The notes under the pieces: model-generated
Told to the model about the DNA's origin: nothing
The model's database searches: none
What the model saw: only the letters and a program-made list of their open reading frames with translations
Shown: one piece after another, positions 52,038 through 60,703 of the stretch
Layout of the letters: each line of letters starts with the position of its first letter
Position numbering within the stretch: the first letter of the stretch is position 1
Position numbers and translations under genes: made by a program
Source: Chloroflexota bacterium
Lineage (GTDB): Bacteria; Chloroflexota; UBA11872
Direction: 5' to 3'
Length of the DNA: 64,000 bases
Assembly (NCBI GenBank): GCA_022826485.1
Contig: JAJDUU010000047.1
Coordinates: 45,070-109,069, forward strand

Positions 52038-54506
52038 ATGCCTGAGGTCGCGCTGCCGAGACACGCCAGGGCGGTCGTTGTCGGCGCCGGTATCGCGGGG
52101 TGCAGCTTGGCCTATCACCTGACGCAGCTTGGCTGGCGGGACATCGTGGTCGTGGACCAGGGTCCGTTGTTCGAGACCGGCGGCTCGACGTCCCACGCGC
52201 CGGGGTTGGTCTTCCAGATCAACGCATCCAGGACCATGACGCGCTTCGCCAAGCGCACCGTCGAGCTGTGGACGCAGATGGATCTCGACGGGACTCCGTG
52301 CGCGAAGACGGTGGGCAGCCTGGAGGTGGCCTGGACGCCCGAGCGGCTGGCCGACCTGAAACGCAAGGTCGGCTATGGCCTGAGTTGGGGCGTGGAGGCG
52401 CATATGCTCAGCGGTGCCGAGGCGCGCGAGCTGTTCCCGCTGTTGTCCGACCGCGTGCTGGGCGCGATGTATGTCCCGTCGGACATCCAGACAAAGGCGA
52501 CCCGGCCGGCCGAGGCTATGGCGCGAGCGGCTGAGCGAAACGGCGCGGCGTTCTTCGGCCACGTCGAGGTGACCGGCTTCTGGATCGCCAGCGGCCGCAT
52601 GGCCGGAGTACGCACCACCCAAGGCGACATTGCCACCGACCTGGTGGTCTCCGCCGGCGGCATCTGGGCGCCGCGGCTTGGCGATGCGGCGGGCGTGCCG
52701 ATTCCGCTGTCGCCCATGCAGCATCTCTACGCGGTCAGCACGCCCCTGTCCGAGCTGGCCGGCAGCACCGAGGAGATATCCCTGCCGCTCGTGCGCCACC
52801 AGGACAGGGCGCTCTATTTCCGCCAAGAGGGCGAGGCCGTGGGTATCGGCTCATACCTCCACGAGCCGCTCCTGGTCGACGCGGAGGACATCCGGGACCA
52901 CCGGGAGGCGCAAATGCCACCGGCCGAGAGGCTCTTTAGCCCCGAGCACTTCGAGCCTGGGATGACGGCGGCGCGCGAGGTGATTCCCAGCCTCCAGGGC
53001 GCGGGCTTGACGCGAACGCTCAACGGCATGTTCTCGTTCACCATCGACGGCTTTCCCGTGCTCGGCGAATCGCCCCGGGTTCCCGGATTCTGGTCGGCGC
53101 AGGCGGTGTGGATTACGCATGCCGGCGGTGTGGGCCAGGCGCTGGCCGAGTGGATCGTCAACGGCGAGCCGACGCTCGATCTGCGGGAGTGCGATATCCG
53201 GCGCTTCCACCCTCATGCGGTCAGCCGCCCCTACGTGCGGGAGCGCGCCGCGCAGCAGTACCGCGAGGTGTACGACATCATCCACCCGCGCCAGCAGCCG
53301 GCCAGTCCCCGCAACATCCGTCTGACGCCGTTCGTCGAGCGGCAACGGGAGCTTGGGGCGGAGTTCTTCGAGAGCGCCGGTTGGGAACGCCCGCAGTGGT
53401 ACGACGCGAATCGGGACCTGCTCGACGCAGGCGCCGTCCCCGGCGCATCGCGCTCGGGCTGGGAGGCGCGCGAGTGGTCGTCCACGGTGGCGGTCGAGCA
53501 CGTGGCGACGCGTCGGCGGGCGGCCCTTTTCGACCTGAGCCCGTTCGCCAAGTTCGAGGTGACCGGCCCGGGTGCGCTCGGCGCGCTGCAGCGCCTCGCG
53601 TGCAATCAGATGGACAAACCGGTCGGATCGATCACCTACACCCCGATGCTCACGCCGCGCGGCGGCATCAAGTGCGACCTGACGGTGACGCGGCTCGGCC
53701 CGGAGCGATTCCTTGTGGTCACCGCCGGGTCCACGGGGCCGCACGACCTGGATTGGATCCAGTCGCATCTGCCGCAGGACGGCTCGGCGCGCGTGGCGGA
53801 CGTCTCAGCCGAACAATGCTGCGTGGGCCTGTGGGGACCGAAGGCCCGAGACGTGCTCTGCCGGGTCTGCGCGGACGACGTGAGCAATGCCGGGTTTCCC
53901 TATCTGACCGCCAAGCCGATCACCGTGGGTGGCGTACCGGCGCTGGCGCTGCGCATTTCGTACGTGGGTGAGCTTGGGTGGGAGATCTACGCGCCCGTCG
54001 ATCATGGGTTGCAGCTGTGGGACGCGATTTGGGAAGCGGGCCGGCCACTCGGCCTGATCGCGGCGGGCGGCGGCGCGTTCGACTCACTGCGGCTCGAGAA
54101 GGGCTACCGGCTATGGGGCAACGACATCCACACGGAATACGATCCCTACGAGGCGGGCCTGGGATTCGCCGTGAAGCTGAGGAAAGGCGACTTCGTCGGC
54201 AGGCAGGCGCTCCGCAATGCTCGAGCGCAGGGCCTGACGCGGCGGCTGTGCTGCCTGACCCTGGACGACCCCGCACGCGTGGTCATGGGCAAGGAGCCCA
54301 TCGTGGAAGGCGATCGCGTGGTGGGATACGTGACCAGCGCGAACTACGGCCACTCCATCGGCCGCGGCATTGTGTATGGCTATCTACCGACCGGCCATGC
54401 CAAGCCGGGAGTGAAACTGGAAGTCCTCTACTTCGGCGAGCGCCTGGCGGCGACGGTGGCGGCGGAGCCGCTTTACGATCCGGACGGCAGCAGGTTGAAG
54501 GCGTGA
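52038..54506 (+). CDS. FAD-dependent oxidoreductase/GcvT fusion, dimethylglycine dehydrogenase-like
   Basis: The 822-residue product has the layout of dimethylglycine/sarcosine dehydrogenases. An N-terminal FAD domain begins with VVVGAGIAGCSLAYHLTQLGW (GxGxxG) and TGGSTSHAPGLVFQ, with GFWSAQAVWITHAGGVGQALAEWI at its end. A GcvT folate-binding domain follows from about residue 430 (FDLSPFAKFEVTGPGALGALQRL) with GELGWEIY, ending in a GcvT_C barrel with GYVTSANYGHSIGRGI. Such enzymes oxidise N-methyl groups and pass the one-carbon unit to tetrahydrofolate. The DmdA-like gene follows 73 bases later. Whether the substrate is dimethylglycine, sarcosine or another methylamine is open. Confidence 0.94.
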   Translation: MPEVALPRHARAVVVGAGIAGCSLAYHLTQLGWRDIVVVDQGPLFETGGSTSHAPGLVFQINASRTMTRFAKRTVELWTQMDLDGTPCAKTVGSLEVAWTPERLADLKRKVGYGLSWGVEAHMLSGAEARELFPLLSDRVLGAMYVPSDIQTKATRPAEAMARAAERNGAAFFGHVEVTGFWIASGRMAGVRTTQGDIATDLVVSAGGIWAPRLGDAAGVPIPLSPMQHLYAVSTPLSELAGSTEEISLPLVRHQDRALYFRQEGEAVGIGSYLHEPLLVDAEDIRDHREAQMPPAERLFSPEHFEPGMTAAREVIPSLQGAGLTRTLNGMFSFTIDGFPVLGESPRVPGFWSAQAVWITHAGGVGQALAEWIVNGEPTLDLRECDIRRFHPHAVSRPYVRERAAQQYREVYDIIHPRQQPASPRNIRLTPFVERQRELGAEFFESAGWERPQWYDANRDLLDAGAVPGASRSGWEAREWSSTVAVEHVATRRRAALFDLSPFAKFEVTGPGALGALQRLACNQMDKPVGSITYTPMLTPRGGIKCDLTVTRLGPERFLVVTAGSTGPHDLDWIQSHLPQDGSARVADVSAEQCCVGLWGPKARDVLCRVCADDVSNAGFPYLTAKPITVGGVPALALRISYVGELGWEIYAPVDHGLQLWDAIWEAGRPLGLIAAGGGAFDSLRLEKGYRLWGNDIHTEYDPYEAGLGFAVKLRKGDFVGRQALRNARAQGLTRRLCCLTLDDPARVVMGKEPIVEGDRVVGYVTSANYGHSIGRGIVYGYLPTGHAKPGVKLEVLYFGERLAATVAAEPLYDPDGSRLKA

Positions 54507-54579
54507 GCCACACTGGCTCTCTGGCGGTTGGCGAGATGCCGAATCGGTGCAACGACCGACGGCGACTGGAGGTCCCGAG

Positions 54580-55821
54580 GTGACGCAAACGCTAGTGATC
54601 GACGGACTCAAGCCGCGTCGGGTGCCGATCAACCTGCGGCAGAGCGGGAACAGCGACGCGCGGATGCTGATTTCCACCCGAATCCGCAAGTCCCCGTGGT
54701 GGCACCTGTCGAAGGCCGCGGGATGTTGGACCTACACCACCTACAACCACTTGTACCACCCGCGCGCCTACATCAAGCCCGAGGACGGCGGGCTGCTCGA
54801 GGAATACCGCTACCTCACCCAGCACGTCAGCATGTGGGACGTCGCGGTCGAGCGCCAGATCCAGGTCAAAGGCCCGGACGCCGCCGACTTCGTGAACCTG
54901 CTGATCACGCGCGACGTTCACGCGCTGCTGCCGCCGATGCAGGCGCGGTACGTGATCCTGTGCAACCAGTACGGCGGCGTCATCAACGACCCCGTGCTGC
55001 TGCGCGTGGCCGACGACGAGTTCTGGTTCAGCATCTCGGATTCCGATGTGCTCCTCTGGGCTCAGGGCGTCAACGCCAACGCCGGCTACAACGTCGAGAT
55101 CAACGAGATCGACGTAGCCCCGCTGCAGATTCAGGGACCCAAGTCGGCGCCGCTGATGGAGAAAGTGTTCGGCCCGCAGGTGCGGCAAATCCCCTACTAC
55201 GGCCTGCTTCACGCGACGCTGAACGGACACGCGGTCACGATTTCCCGCACCGGCTTCTCCGCCGAGATCGGGTTCGAAATCTACCTGCACGACGCCATGC
55301 TCCACGCGGATGACGTCTGGCCGCACATCCTGGAGCAGGGCGAGGAGTTCAACCTGCGCGTGATCGCTCCGAGCCATATCCGGCGTCTGGAGGCCGGCAT
55401 CTTGTCCTACGGCCAGGACCTGGACATCGAGAACAATCCCTACGAAGTGCGGCTGGGCTGGCAGGTGGACCTCGACAAGCCGAACTTCATCGGCAAGGAC
55501 GCGCTCGCCCGGATCAAGGCCGAGGGCGTGACGCAGCGGTTGGTCGGGTTGACGGTCGGCGGCGAGCCGATCACCTGGTACAACGAGGACTTCTACCTGG
55601 TCAAGGACGCCGACGCTGGCCACGACGTGGGCTACGTCACCAGCGCCTTCTGGTCGCCGAACGTCGGGTCCAACATCGCCCTGGCCGTCATGCCGGCCAC
55701 GCATTGGAAGCGAGGCGCCCGCGTCAGCGTGCTGCTACCCAACGACGGCCTCGTGGACGCCGAGGTGGTGCGCGTTCCCTTCTTCGATCCGACCAAGCAG
55801 CGGCCGAAGACGGTCCTCTGA
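54580..55821 (+). CDS. GcvT-family aminomethyltransferase, DmdA-like
   Basis: The 413-residue product is a second GcvT-fold protein. The segment STRIRKSPWWHLSKAAGCWTY followed by VSMWDVAVERQIQVKGPDAADF strongly resembles dimethylsulfoniopropionate demethylase DmdA and its relatives, as does RTGFSAEIGFEIYLHD and the GcvT_C end. DmdA proper demethylates DMSP with tetrahydrofolate; close relatives act on other methylated compounds, so DMSP specificity is not proven. I moved the start from 54547 to GTG 54580 because GGAGG lies about 7 bases before it. Together with the DMGDH-like gene it suggests methyl-group catabolism. Confidence 0.9.
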   Translation: MTQTLVIDGLKPRRVPINLRQSGNSDARMLISTRIRKSPWWHLSKAAGCWTYTTYNHLYHPRAYIKPEDGGLLEEYRYLTQHVSMWDVAVERQIQVKGPDAADFVNLLITRDVHALLPPMQARYVILCNQYGGVINDPVLLRVADDEFWFSISDSDVLLWAQGVNANAGYNVEINEIDVAPLQIQGPKSAPLMEKVFGPQVRQIPYYGLLHATLNGHAVTISRTGFSAEIGFEIYLHDAMLHADDVWPHILEQGEEFNLRVIAPSHIRRLEAGILSYGQDLDIENNPYEVRLGWQVDLDKPNFIGKDALARIKAEGVTQRLVGLTVGGEPITWYNEDFYLVKDADAGHDVGYVTSAFWSPNVGSNIALAVMPATHWKRGARVSVLLPNDGLVDAEVVRVPFFDPTKQRPKTVL

Positions 55822-55918
55822 GACGGCTCCAGGGACGAATTGCCACCGGCTGAGCGCAGGCGCCAGGACAGTCCGCGACGAAGCGAGGTCCGCCGCCGGA
55901 CGGGCAGACCCTAGTTCG

Positions 55919-56590
55919 CTAGCAGGCGGACCAGGTAGCCGAGCAGCCGTCGTCGAACTTGGCACCGACGGTGATCGACAGGATCGTGATCTCCTCTTGC
56001 GGCACAGACCCTTCACCGTCGGATCCCGCGGCAACCGGCACTGCCTCGATCTTGGCCAGGGTGGCGACCGACGGCTTGTGGTCGTCCTTGAGCTGGCCAA
56101 AGAGCGTGAAGTCCGGGGCCAGCCGTTCCTGGTCCGTGAGGTTGTCCAGAATGATGAAGAACTGGGAGCCGTTGGAGTCGGGCGTGCCCTTGTTGGCCAT
56201 CGCCAGTCCGCCGCGGGTATAGGGCCGCTGCGGCGGCTCGATCTCGAAGCTGTAGCCCGGTCCGCCCGTGCCCGTGCCGCTGGGATCGCCGCCCTGCACC
56301 ATGAAGCCCGGAATCAGCCGGTGGAAGCTCACGCCCTCGAAATAGCCCTCGTTGGCGAGAAAGATGAAGTTGCTGACGGCCAGCGGCGCCTCTTCGGGAA
56401 ACAGCGCGAAGCTCATGCGCCCATGGTTGGTGGCGATGATGACCCAAGGCTCACCCTTGGGGATATCCACCTCCTCGGGAAAGGCGTCGTAGCGCCCACC
56501 CTCGGCGGAGCCCGACGATCCCGTCGATCCCTCGCCGCATGAGGCCATCAAGCCTACGAACACCAACGCGACCAAGACTGCCCGCCACAT
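55919..56590 (-). CDS. Cyclophilin-type peptidyl-prolyl isomerase lipoprotein
   Basis: The 223-residue product is a secreted lipoprotein: residues 1-18 form a signal ending in a lipobox (VGLMASC), then a Gly/Ser linker. The cyclophilin domain follows with [51 protein letters not shown], the [11 protein letters not shown] motif and FTLFGQL, typical of PpiA/PpiB-type isomerases. It speeds proline isomerisation during folding outside the membrane. I moved the start from 56635 to ATG 56590, preceded by GGAGG. It is convergent with the DmdA-like gene (97 bases). Confidence 0.94.
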   Translation of the reverse strand: MWRAVLVALVFVGLMASCGEGSTGSSGSAEGGRYDAFPEEVDIPKGEPWVIIATNHGRMSFALFPEEAPLAVSNFIFLANEGYFEGVSFHRLIPGFMVQGGDPSGTGTGGPGYSFEIEPPQRPYTRGGLAMANKGTPDSNGSQFFIILDNLTDQERLAPDFTLFGQLKDDHKPSVATLAKIEAVPVAAGSDGEGSVPQEEITILSITVGAKFDDGCSATWSAC

Positions 56591-56677
56591 CACGCACCAA
56601 CCTCCGCATGCCGTCCGCGGCGGGCATTGTCCCAAAGCCCCGCCCCGGCTGAAAGTCCGCCGACGGTCCGCGCCGCC

Positions 56678-57439
56678 CTAGCCGGCAGACTCCTCATCGG
56701 GGACGAAGCCGCTCCGTCCCTGATACAGCCCTAGTCCGGTGATGAACAGGAAGATGGAGCCGAACATCTGGAAGGTGTTGGTGGCTACCAGCAGGTTGTT
56801 GATGTTGAGCCCGGACGCATGCTGCGCGAGCAGGAAGATGATCATGCCGCCCGCGCCGACGACGACAAAACCGTAAGCGGCGACCTTGAAGACATCCAGG
56901 GAGCCCAATCGAGCAAGGAGCCCGATGCCGACCAGGGTCGACGCAATGGGCCAGATCCACACGAACCCCATGAGCAGACCCGCCATGCCGATTTGACTGT
57001 CCAAGGCGAGCGCCTCGAACTGCCGCGCCATGTCCGCCGACTCGGCGGAGTTCGCGCTGCGCTGCATGAGGTGGATCGCCATGTGTCGCTGGCTCAAGCC
57101 AATAATGAAGATGCCCCAGGCGAACAGGCTGGCGAAGACTCCGGTGCGCAGCGCAATGCCTCCCAGGCATCGCTTTCCCTGGCCCAGGCGGAGGAGCGCG
57201 CAAATGCCGTAGACGTGGAGCAGCATGCCGATGATCACCAGCATGGTCATGAGGTGCGCCAGGTTGGGCTGCTCGCCCAAGGCGTCGACCGCCGCGGCGA
57301 AGTCCGATTGGTCCACCGGGTTGATGAACGGCCCACCGGGATAGAACAAGGACGCCACGATCGCCAGGATGACGCCTACCATCAGGGCGAGGCCCGCGCC
57401 TTTGCTACCCACTAGCATGCTTGAGTTCACAGTCGTCAT
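56678..57439 (-). CDS. Seven-helix integral membrane protein, unassigned
   Basis: The 253-residue product has about seven hydrophobic segments, including GLALMVGVILAIVASLFY, LMTMLVIIGMLLHVYGICALL, TGVFASLFAWGIFIIGL, GMAGLLMGFVWIWPIASTLVGIG and AAYGFVVVGAGGMIIFLLAQ. It resembles the broad group of small bacterial DUF4386-like membrane proteins but I would not name a family firmly. No charged catalytic site is evident. It is the upstream neighbour of the cyclophilin gene on the same strand (about 87 bases away). AAAGGG stands close to its ATG; the AT-rich islet beyond it may hold its promoter. Confidence 0.82.
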   Translation of the reverse strand: MTTVNSSMLVGSKGAGLALMVGVILAIVASLFYPGGPFINPVDQSDFAAAVDALGEQPNLAHLMTMLVIIGMLLHVYGICALLRLGQGKRCLGGIALRTGVFASLFAWGIFIIGLSQRHMAIHLMQRSANSAESADMARQFEALALDSQIGMAGLLMGFVWIWPIASTLVGIGLLARLGSLDVFKVAAYGFVVVGAGGMIIFLLAQHASGLNINNLLVATNTFQMFGSIFLFITGLGLYQGRSGFVPDEESAG

Positions 57440-57660
57440 CGCCCTTTCTAGTGCGCACGATGCCCCGTTGCATAGATATACACTAACAGCACAACTCGCA
57501 TAGTTGAAATCCGATGGAGAGAGTGAATATAAAGATAAATTTATAACAGGGTGAGATATGGAGGTAATTTTAGCCGATGGCTATTGTGTCGATGCCATAG
57601 AAGATGGTAGTCTCAAGAAATGTGTGAGTTTTGGCCGCGCACTAACGCCGCATGATCAGG
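57440..57660. other. AT-rich islet with possible truncated ORF and promoter
   Basis: About 57460-57640 is much more AT-rich than anything else in the window. TTGAAA (57504-57509) and TATAAA (57528-57533) are 18 bases apart, a plausible sigma-70 promoter. AGGGTGAGAT precedes ATG 57558, whose first 38 codons (MEVILADGYCVDAIEDGSLK) look like real protein with AT-rich codons, then the frame continues into GC-rich sequence of different style. It may be the 5' end of a lost gene or foreign DNA joined here. The downstream cytochrome gene could be driven from this promoter. Confidence 0.5.
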
Positions 57661-57671
57661 AATTCGTCCGT
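57558..57671 (+). pseudogene. Possible 5' remnant of a foreign gene
   Basis: Translation from ATG 57558 gives about 38 residues (MEVILADGYCVDAIEDGS to HDQEFV) that use A/T-ending codons unlike the neighbours. From about 57672 the frame turns Arg-rich and antisense-like. I cannot name the family. The break suggests truncation by recombination; it could also be an intact small peptide gene with read-through, so confidence is low. Confidence 0.3.
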
Positions 57672-57756
57672 CGGGCTTCTCCGCGTGGCGCCAGTTATCG
57701 GCGCGCACGCGACGCGAAGCTTGGCGGTGGCGAGAATCGGGCTCCGCGCAAACCGA

Positions 57757-58218
57757 ATGGCTGTCTCAGGTTTCGTCGCGGCGGTCGTGCTGGTCGCGGT
57801 CGTTGGGTGCGGCGAGCCTGCCGAGCCGCAGCGTCCGACCGGGGAATCGACTCCCGCCACTACCGAAGCCGTCGACGCCGTGGCGGTCGCCCCGACGCGA
57901 CCGGCCTTTTCGGAGACAGCCCTCGCGGGCGAGACGCTGTTCAACGCCAACTGCGCGCTCTGTCATGGGGAGAACGCCGCCGGCACCACGCAGGGGCCGA
58001 CGCTCATCGACCGGATTTATCATCCGGGCCATCATTCGGATTTCAGCTTTCGCCGAGCGGTGGCTCAAGGAGTACGGCAACACCACTGGACGTTTGGCGA
58101 CATGGCTCCGGTCGCGACGGTCTCGGCGGATGAGGTGGAGCAAATCATCTGCTATGTCCGCGAGCTGCAGCGCCAGAACGGCATATTCGAAGGTGACGAC
58201 TTCGCCACGGTGTGCTGA
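57757..58218 (+). CDS. Cytochrome c-type lipoprotein (mono-haem)
   Basis: The 153-residue product begins with a signal and lipobox (FVAAVVLVAVVGCGE), a Pro/Thr-rich linker and one haem-binding motif CALCH in NANCALCHGENAAG. The second axial ligand is probably the Met in GDMAPV. It is a membrane-anchored single-domain cytochrome c, expected to carry electrons outside the membrane. I moved the start from 57652 to ATG 57757, where the signal begins. A similar cytochrome gene follows 37 bases later. Confidence 0.88.
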   Translation: MAVSGFVAAVVLVAVVGCGEPAEPQRPTGESTPATTEAVDAVAVAPTRPAFSETALAGETLFNANCALCHGENAAGTTQGPTLIDRIYHPGHHSDFSFRRAVAQGVRQHHWTFGDMAPVATVSADEVEQIICYVRELQRQNGIFEGDDFATVC

Positions 58219-58255
58219 GTCAGGGCGCACCGGCGGATTTGCGTGCTGAGGTTCG

Positions 58256-58828
58256 ATGCGGCGAACTAGAGTCTGCCGAAGGCCGCTGTGGTTGGCCGTG
58301 AGTTTCTCGCGCTCGATCGTTTCGGCGGTAGCGCGCCACGCGCCCATCATCACCGCGTTCGCGTTTGCCGTGGTCGTCCTTGGCGCCTGCGGACCCGATC
58401 CGGGAGGAGCGTCACCTAGCGCCGGCGTCACCGTTTCAGCGCCGCCGACGGGTCGGGAGATCTTCGCGGCGAACTGCGCCGTCTGCCATGGAGCCGAGGG
58501 CGAAGGCCAACCCAACTGGCAAATCGCCAAGGACGACGGCACCCTCCCGGCGCCGCCCCTCAACGGCGACGGTCACACCTGGCACCACGCGGATGGGCTG
58601 CTCTACCGAATCGTCAGCCAGGGCGGAACGCAGTTCGAAAGCCCGCGAGACCGGGGCTTCAAGAGCGCGATGCCCGCATTTGGCGATCGACTGAGCCATG
58701 ACGAAATCATCGCGGTTCTGACACACGTCAAGAACCTCTGGGGCGACAAGATAAGGATGGGATTCTCCATCCGTGAGTCGCAGGCGTTGCTTAGCGAGCG
58801 GGACCCTTTTCCGCCTGGCGGGGAATAG
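58256..58828 (+). CDS. Cytochrome c-type lipoprotein (mono-haem), second copy
   Basis: The 190-residue product has a hydrophobic signal and lipobox (FAVVVLGACGPD), a linker with PSAGVTVSAPP, and one haem motif CAVCH in NCAVCHGAEGEGQPN. A Met that could be the second axial ligand occurs in SAMPAFG. It shares the lipobox, linker and short cytochrome layout with the gene before it, so the two are probably diverged paralogues acting in one electron-transfer chain. GAGG stands before ATG 58256. Confidence 0.9.
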   Translation: MRRTRVCRRPLWLAVSFSRSIVSAVARHAPIITAFAFAVVVLGACGPDPGGASPSAGVTVSAPPTGREIFAANCAVCHGAEGEGQPNWQIAKDDGTLPAPPLNGDGHTWHHADGLLYRIVSQGGTQFESPRDRGFKSAMPAFGDRLSHDEIIAVLTHVKNLWGDKIRMGFSIRESQALLSERDPFPPGGE

Positions 58829-58889
58829 GCGCCCGCCGGCAATGTGTGGCGCAAGCTCCACTGCACGGCGTTGAGCCGGCTCCGGTGGG

Positions 58890-59350
58890 CTAAGGGACGG
58901 GAGGCGGTCCCAGCACGCGGAAGCCCAGGTTTTGGGGTGTGCGTTCGGCGACGGGCAGGACCTCGATGACGACGTGGGAGACGCCGACAACGTCCCCGTT
59001 TTCGTCAAAGCTGTAGTCGTCGCCAATGGCCCCGCTCCAGGTCAGGTTGTTGAGGCAGTCGCGGAACCCGTCGGCGTCCTGGTCGTCGTTGGTCCGGCGC
59101 AGGCACTCGGCGGCGATGTAGACGCCGTCGTAGGCGGAGCCCTGGAACCAGGGCCACGGGACCACGCCGTAGCGGGCGTTGAAGCTGGCCAGAAACTCTC
59201 TGCCGATGTCAGTCTCCAGGTCGGGGTTGGGGACGACCGCTTTCAGTCCGGTCGCGGCCTCGCCGGCGATGTCGAGGGCGTTTGATCCCGTGGGAACCAC
59301 CTCGGAGTAGATCGGGCCGTCGTAGCCCAGCCCCGACGGGAGAGCGTTGC
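58890..59350 (-). pseudogene. Truncated ABC-transporter substrate-binding protein (branched-chain amino-acid type)
   Basis: The C-terminal 150 residues match a periplasmic ligand-binding protein of the Leu/Ile/Val-type ABC family: GYDGPIYSEVVPTGSNALDIAGE, then GREFLASFNARYGVVPWPW and GSAYDGVYIAAECL. The N-terminal half is missing. Upstream codons come from the dispersed hairpin element (ATTCCGGC-GAAA-GCCGGAAT at 59364-59383), so signal and ligand-binding lobe I are lost. No permease or ATPase genes lie nearby. I read it as a gene truncated by recombination at the repeat. Confidence 0.75.
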
Positions 59351-59472
59351 GTAACCCTCCGTCATTCCGGCGAAAGCCGGAATCCAGCCCTCGCGCAACC
59401 CGAAGGCGCCCAGGCTGCTCGGTGACATCGCGAGGCTGCCTACGCAATGCAGATGTCTCCGAAGGTGGGTGA
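59351..59472. repeat. Dispersed hairpin repeat at breakpoint of substrate-binding gene
   Basis: This short region holds ATTCCGGC-GAAA-GCCGGAAT (59364-59383) followed by CAGCCCTCGCGCAACCCG, a member of the family seen at 17.9, 30.1, 49.1-49.3 and 60.6 kb. The adjoining substrate-binding gene ends abruptly here. No further gene is visible. Confidence 0.75.
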
Positions 59473-60459
59473 CTACCCGGCTATTTCACGTACCTTCGGA
59501 ACGAGCACTTGGAACATGCGCTCGACTTCGGCCCTTAGCCATGCTTGGTAATCCGGCCACTGATCGCGGTCCTCAAGATCAGCATCTTTGCGAACCATGA
59601 CTCTCTTGATTGCCTCGGATTCCCAAGGTTGCCAGTGGTAGGAATGGCCAGCGTCGTGGTGAATCACGTCCGCTGACTCGGCTAGCCGGTCGAACCTCGT
59701 TTGGCGGTCGCGCCCAAGAAACTCCAGTGCAACCCTCAATTCGCCGATTGAAGAAGTTTCTCTGGCGGAGTTCCACGTTGTGAAGAATGAGACGACTCGT
59801 ATTCCCGATACGCCTACATTGTGAGTCATGTACGCGTGCGGCCTTGGCCTCGCGCAGGAAATAGCTCCATCAGAGGCCATGAGTTCTGAAAAGCCTGTCC
59901 AGAACTCAAGCTGAATCTTCTGAGTTTCGGTTAATTCACTGCGCGAGCTGGCTCCTGCACGCACAGTCTTGGCCCAGTCGTTCGGCTGCACGACGACGTT
60001 GAACCGCGGCGCGGGCCGCGAGCCGTCGATCTTCAGCAGCTCGATCTCTACCCCAAAGTAGGCGTAATCCCGCGTCGTGCTGGCGTTCAAGAGGTCCAGG
60101 GCAGCGCGATGCTCGTCGCGGAACTGCTCGGCAATCCACACCACCGTCCGCGCATTCAGTCCGGCCGTGTAGGTCAGCAGCTTGCCCAGGTGATCGTGGT
60201 CAGTGCGTCCGAATTGGTTCTCGATCACCACCCACGACTGGTCGTCGCTGCCGCCGTCCAGGCGGCGGCAGAGGATATCGGCGCTGAAGCCTCCGACTGC
60301 CTGCTCGGTTCCATGCGGTTCCAGCGTGAGCCCCAGCGCCTCACCCAGGCGCGCCAGGTTCTCGGACTGCGCCAACCAGGGCGTGAAGTGCTGCGCCTCT
60401 TCCGCCCAGACCGTTCGCAGATTCACGGATTCAAGGGTCGAAATTGCTATGTCAGGCAT
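59473..60459 (-). CDS. DUF4268-type protein with PD-(D/E)XK-like N terminus
   Basis: The 328-residue product is a conserved hypothetical of the DUF4268 group. The N-terminal half (about 50-160) has VVIENQFGRTDHDHLGKLLTYTAGLNARTVVWIAEQFRDEH, resembling the E-N-Q variant of the PD-(D/E)XK core seen in such proteins. The second half holds the DUF4268 segment with IQLEFWTGFSELM and RVALEFLG. I moved the start from 60777 to ATG 60459 (AGGAGT at 8 bases). The second half is less GC-rich than the first, suggesting mosaic origin. Function is unknown; similar proteins occur near defence genes. Confidence 0.82.
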   Translation of the reverse strand: MPDIAISTLESVNLRTVWAEEAQHFTPWLAQSENLARLGEALGLTLEPHGTEQAVGGFSADILCRRLDGGSDDQSWVVIENQFGRTDHDHLGKLLTYTAGLNARTVVWIAEQFRDEHRAALDLLNASTTRDYAYFGVEIELLKIDGSRPAPRFNVVVQPNDWAKTVRAGASSRSELTETQKIQLEFWTGFSELMASDGAISCARPRPHAYMTHNVGVSGIRVVSFFTTWNSARETSSIGELRVALEFLGRDRQTRFDRLAESADVIHHDAGHSYHWQPWESEAIKRVMVRKDADLEDRDQWPDYQAWLRAEVERMFQVLVPKVREIAG

Positions 60460-60703
60460 GGCTGAGACTCCTGGACGTGCTGAGTCGCGTTGGCAAGTGC
60501 CCCGACCGTTGACATTGCGACACTCTATCTCCCCTGTTGACGGATCAACGCCGGGCGGTTTCGCTAGAGTGCGGCTGGCGGGGCTGGATTCCGGCTCCCC
60601 GCCTTCGCGGGGACAGGCTTCGCGGGAATGACGGAGGGGGCGGGAATGACGGGGCCAACTTGGCTCCTTGCCAAAAGTCCGAACCATGAGTGAAGGCGCG
60701 GGC
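60460..60703. other. Intergenic region with repeat and promoter
   Basis: This gap of 244 bases lies between divergent genes. It holds a degraded copy of the dispersed hairpin family around 60588-60650 (GGATTCCGGCT, CGCGGGAATGACGGAGGG). TTGACA at 60510-60515 is a possible -35 but no -10 at the right distance is clear. No gene. Confidence 0.5.
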
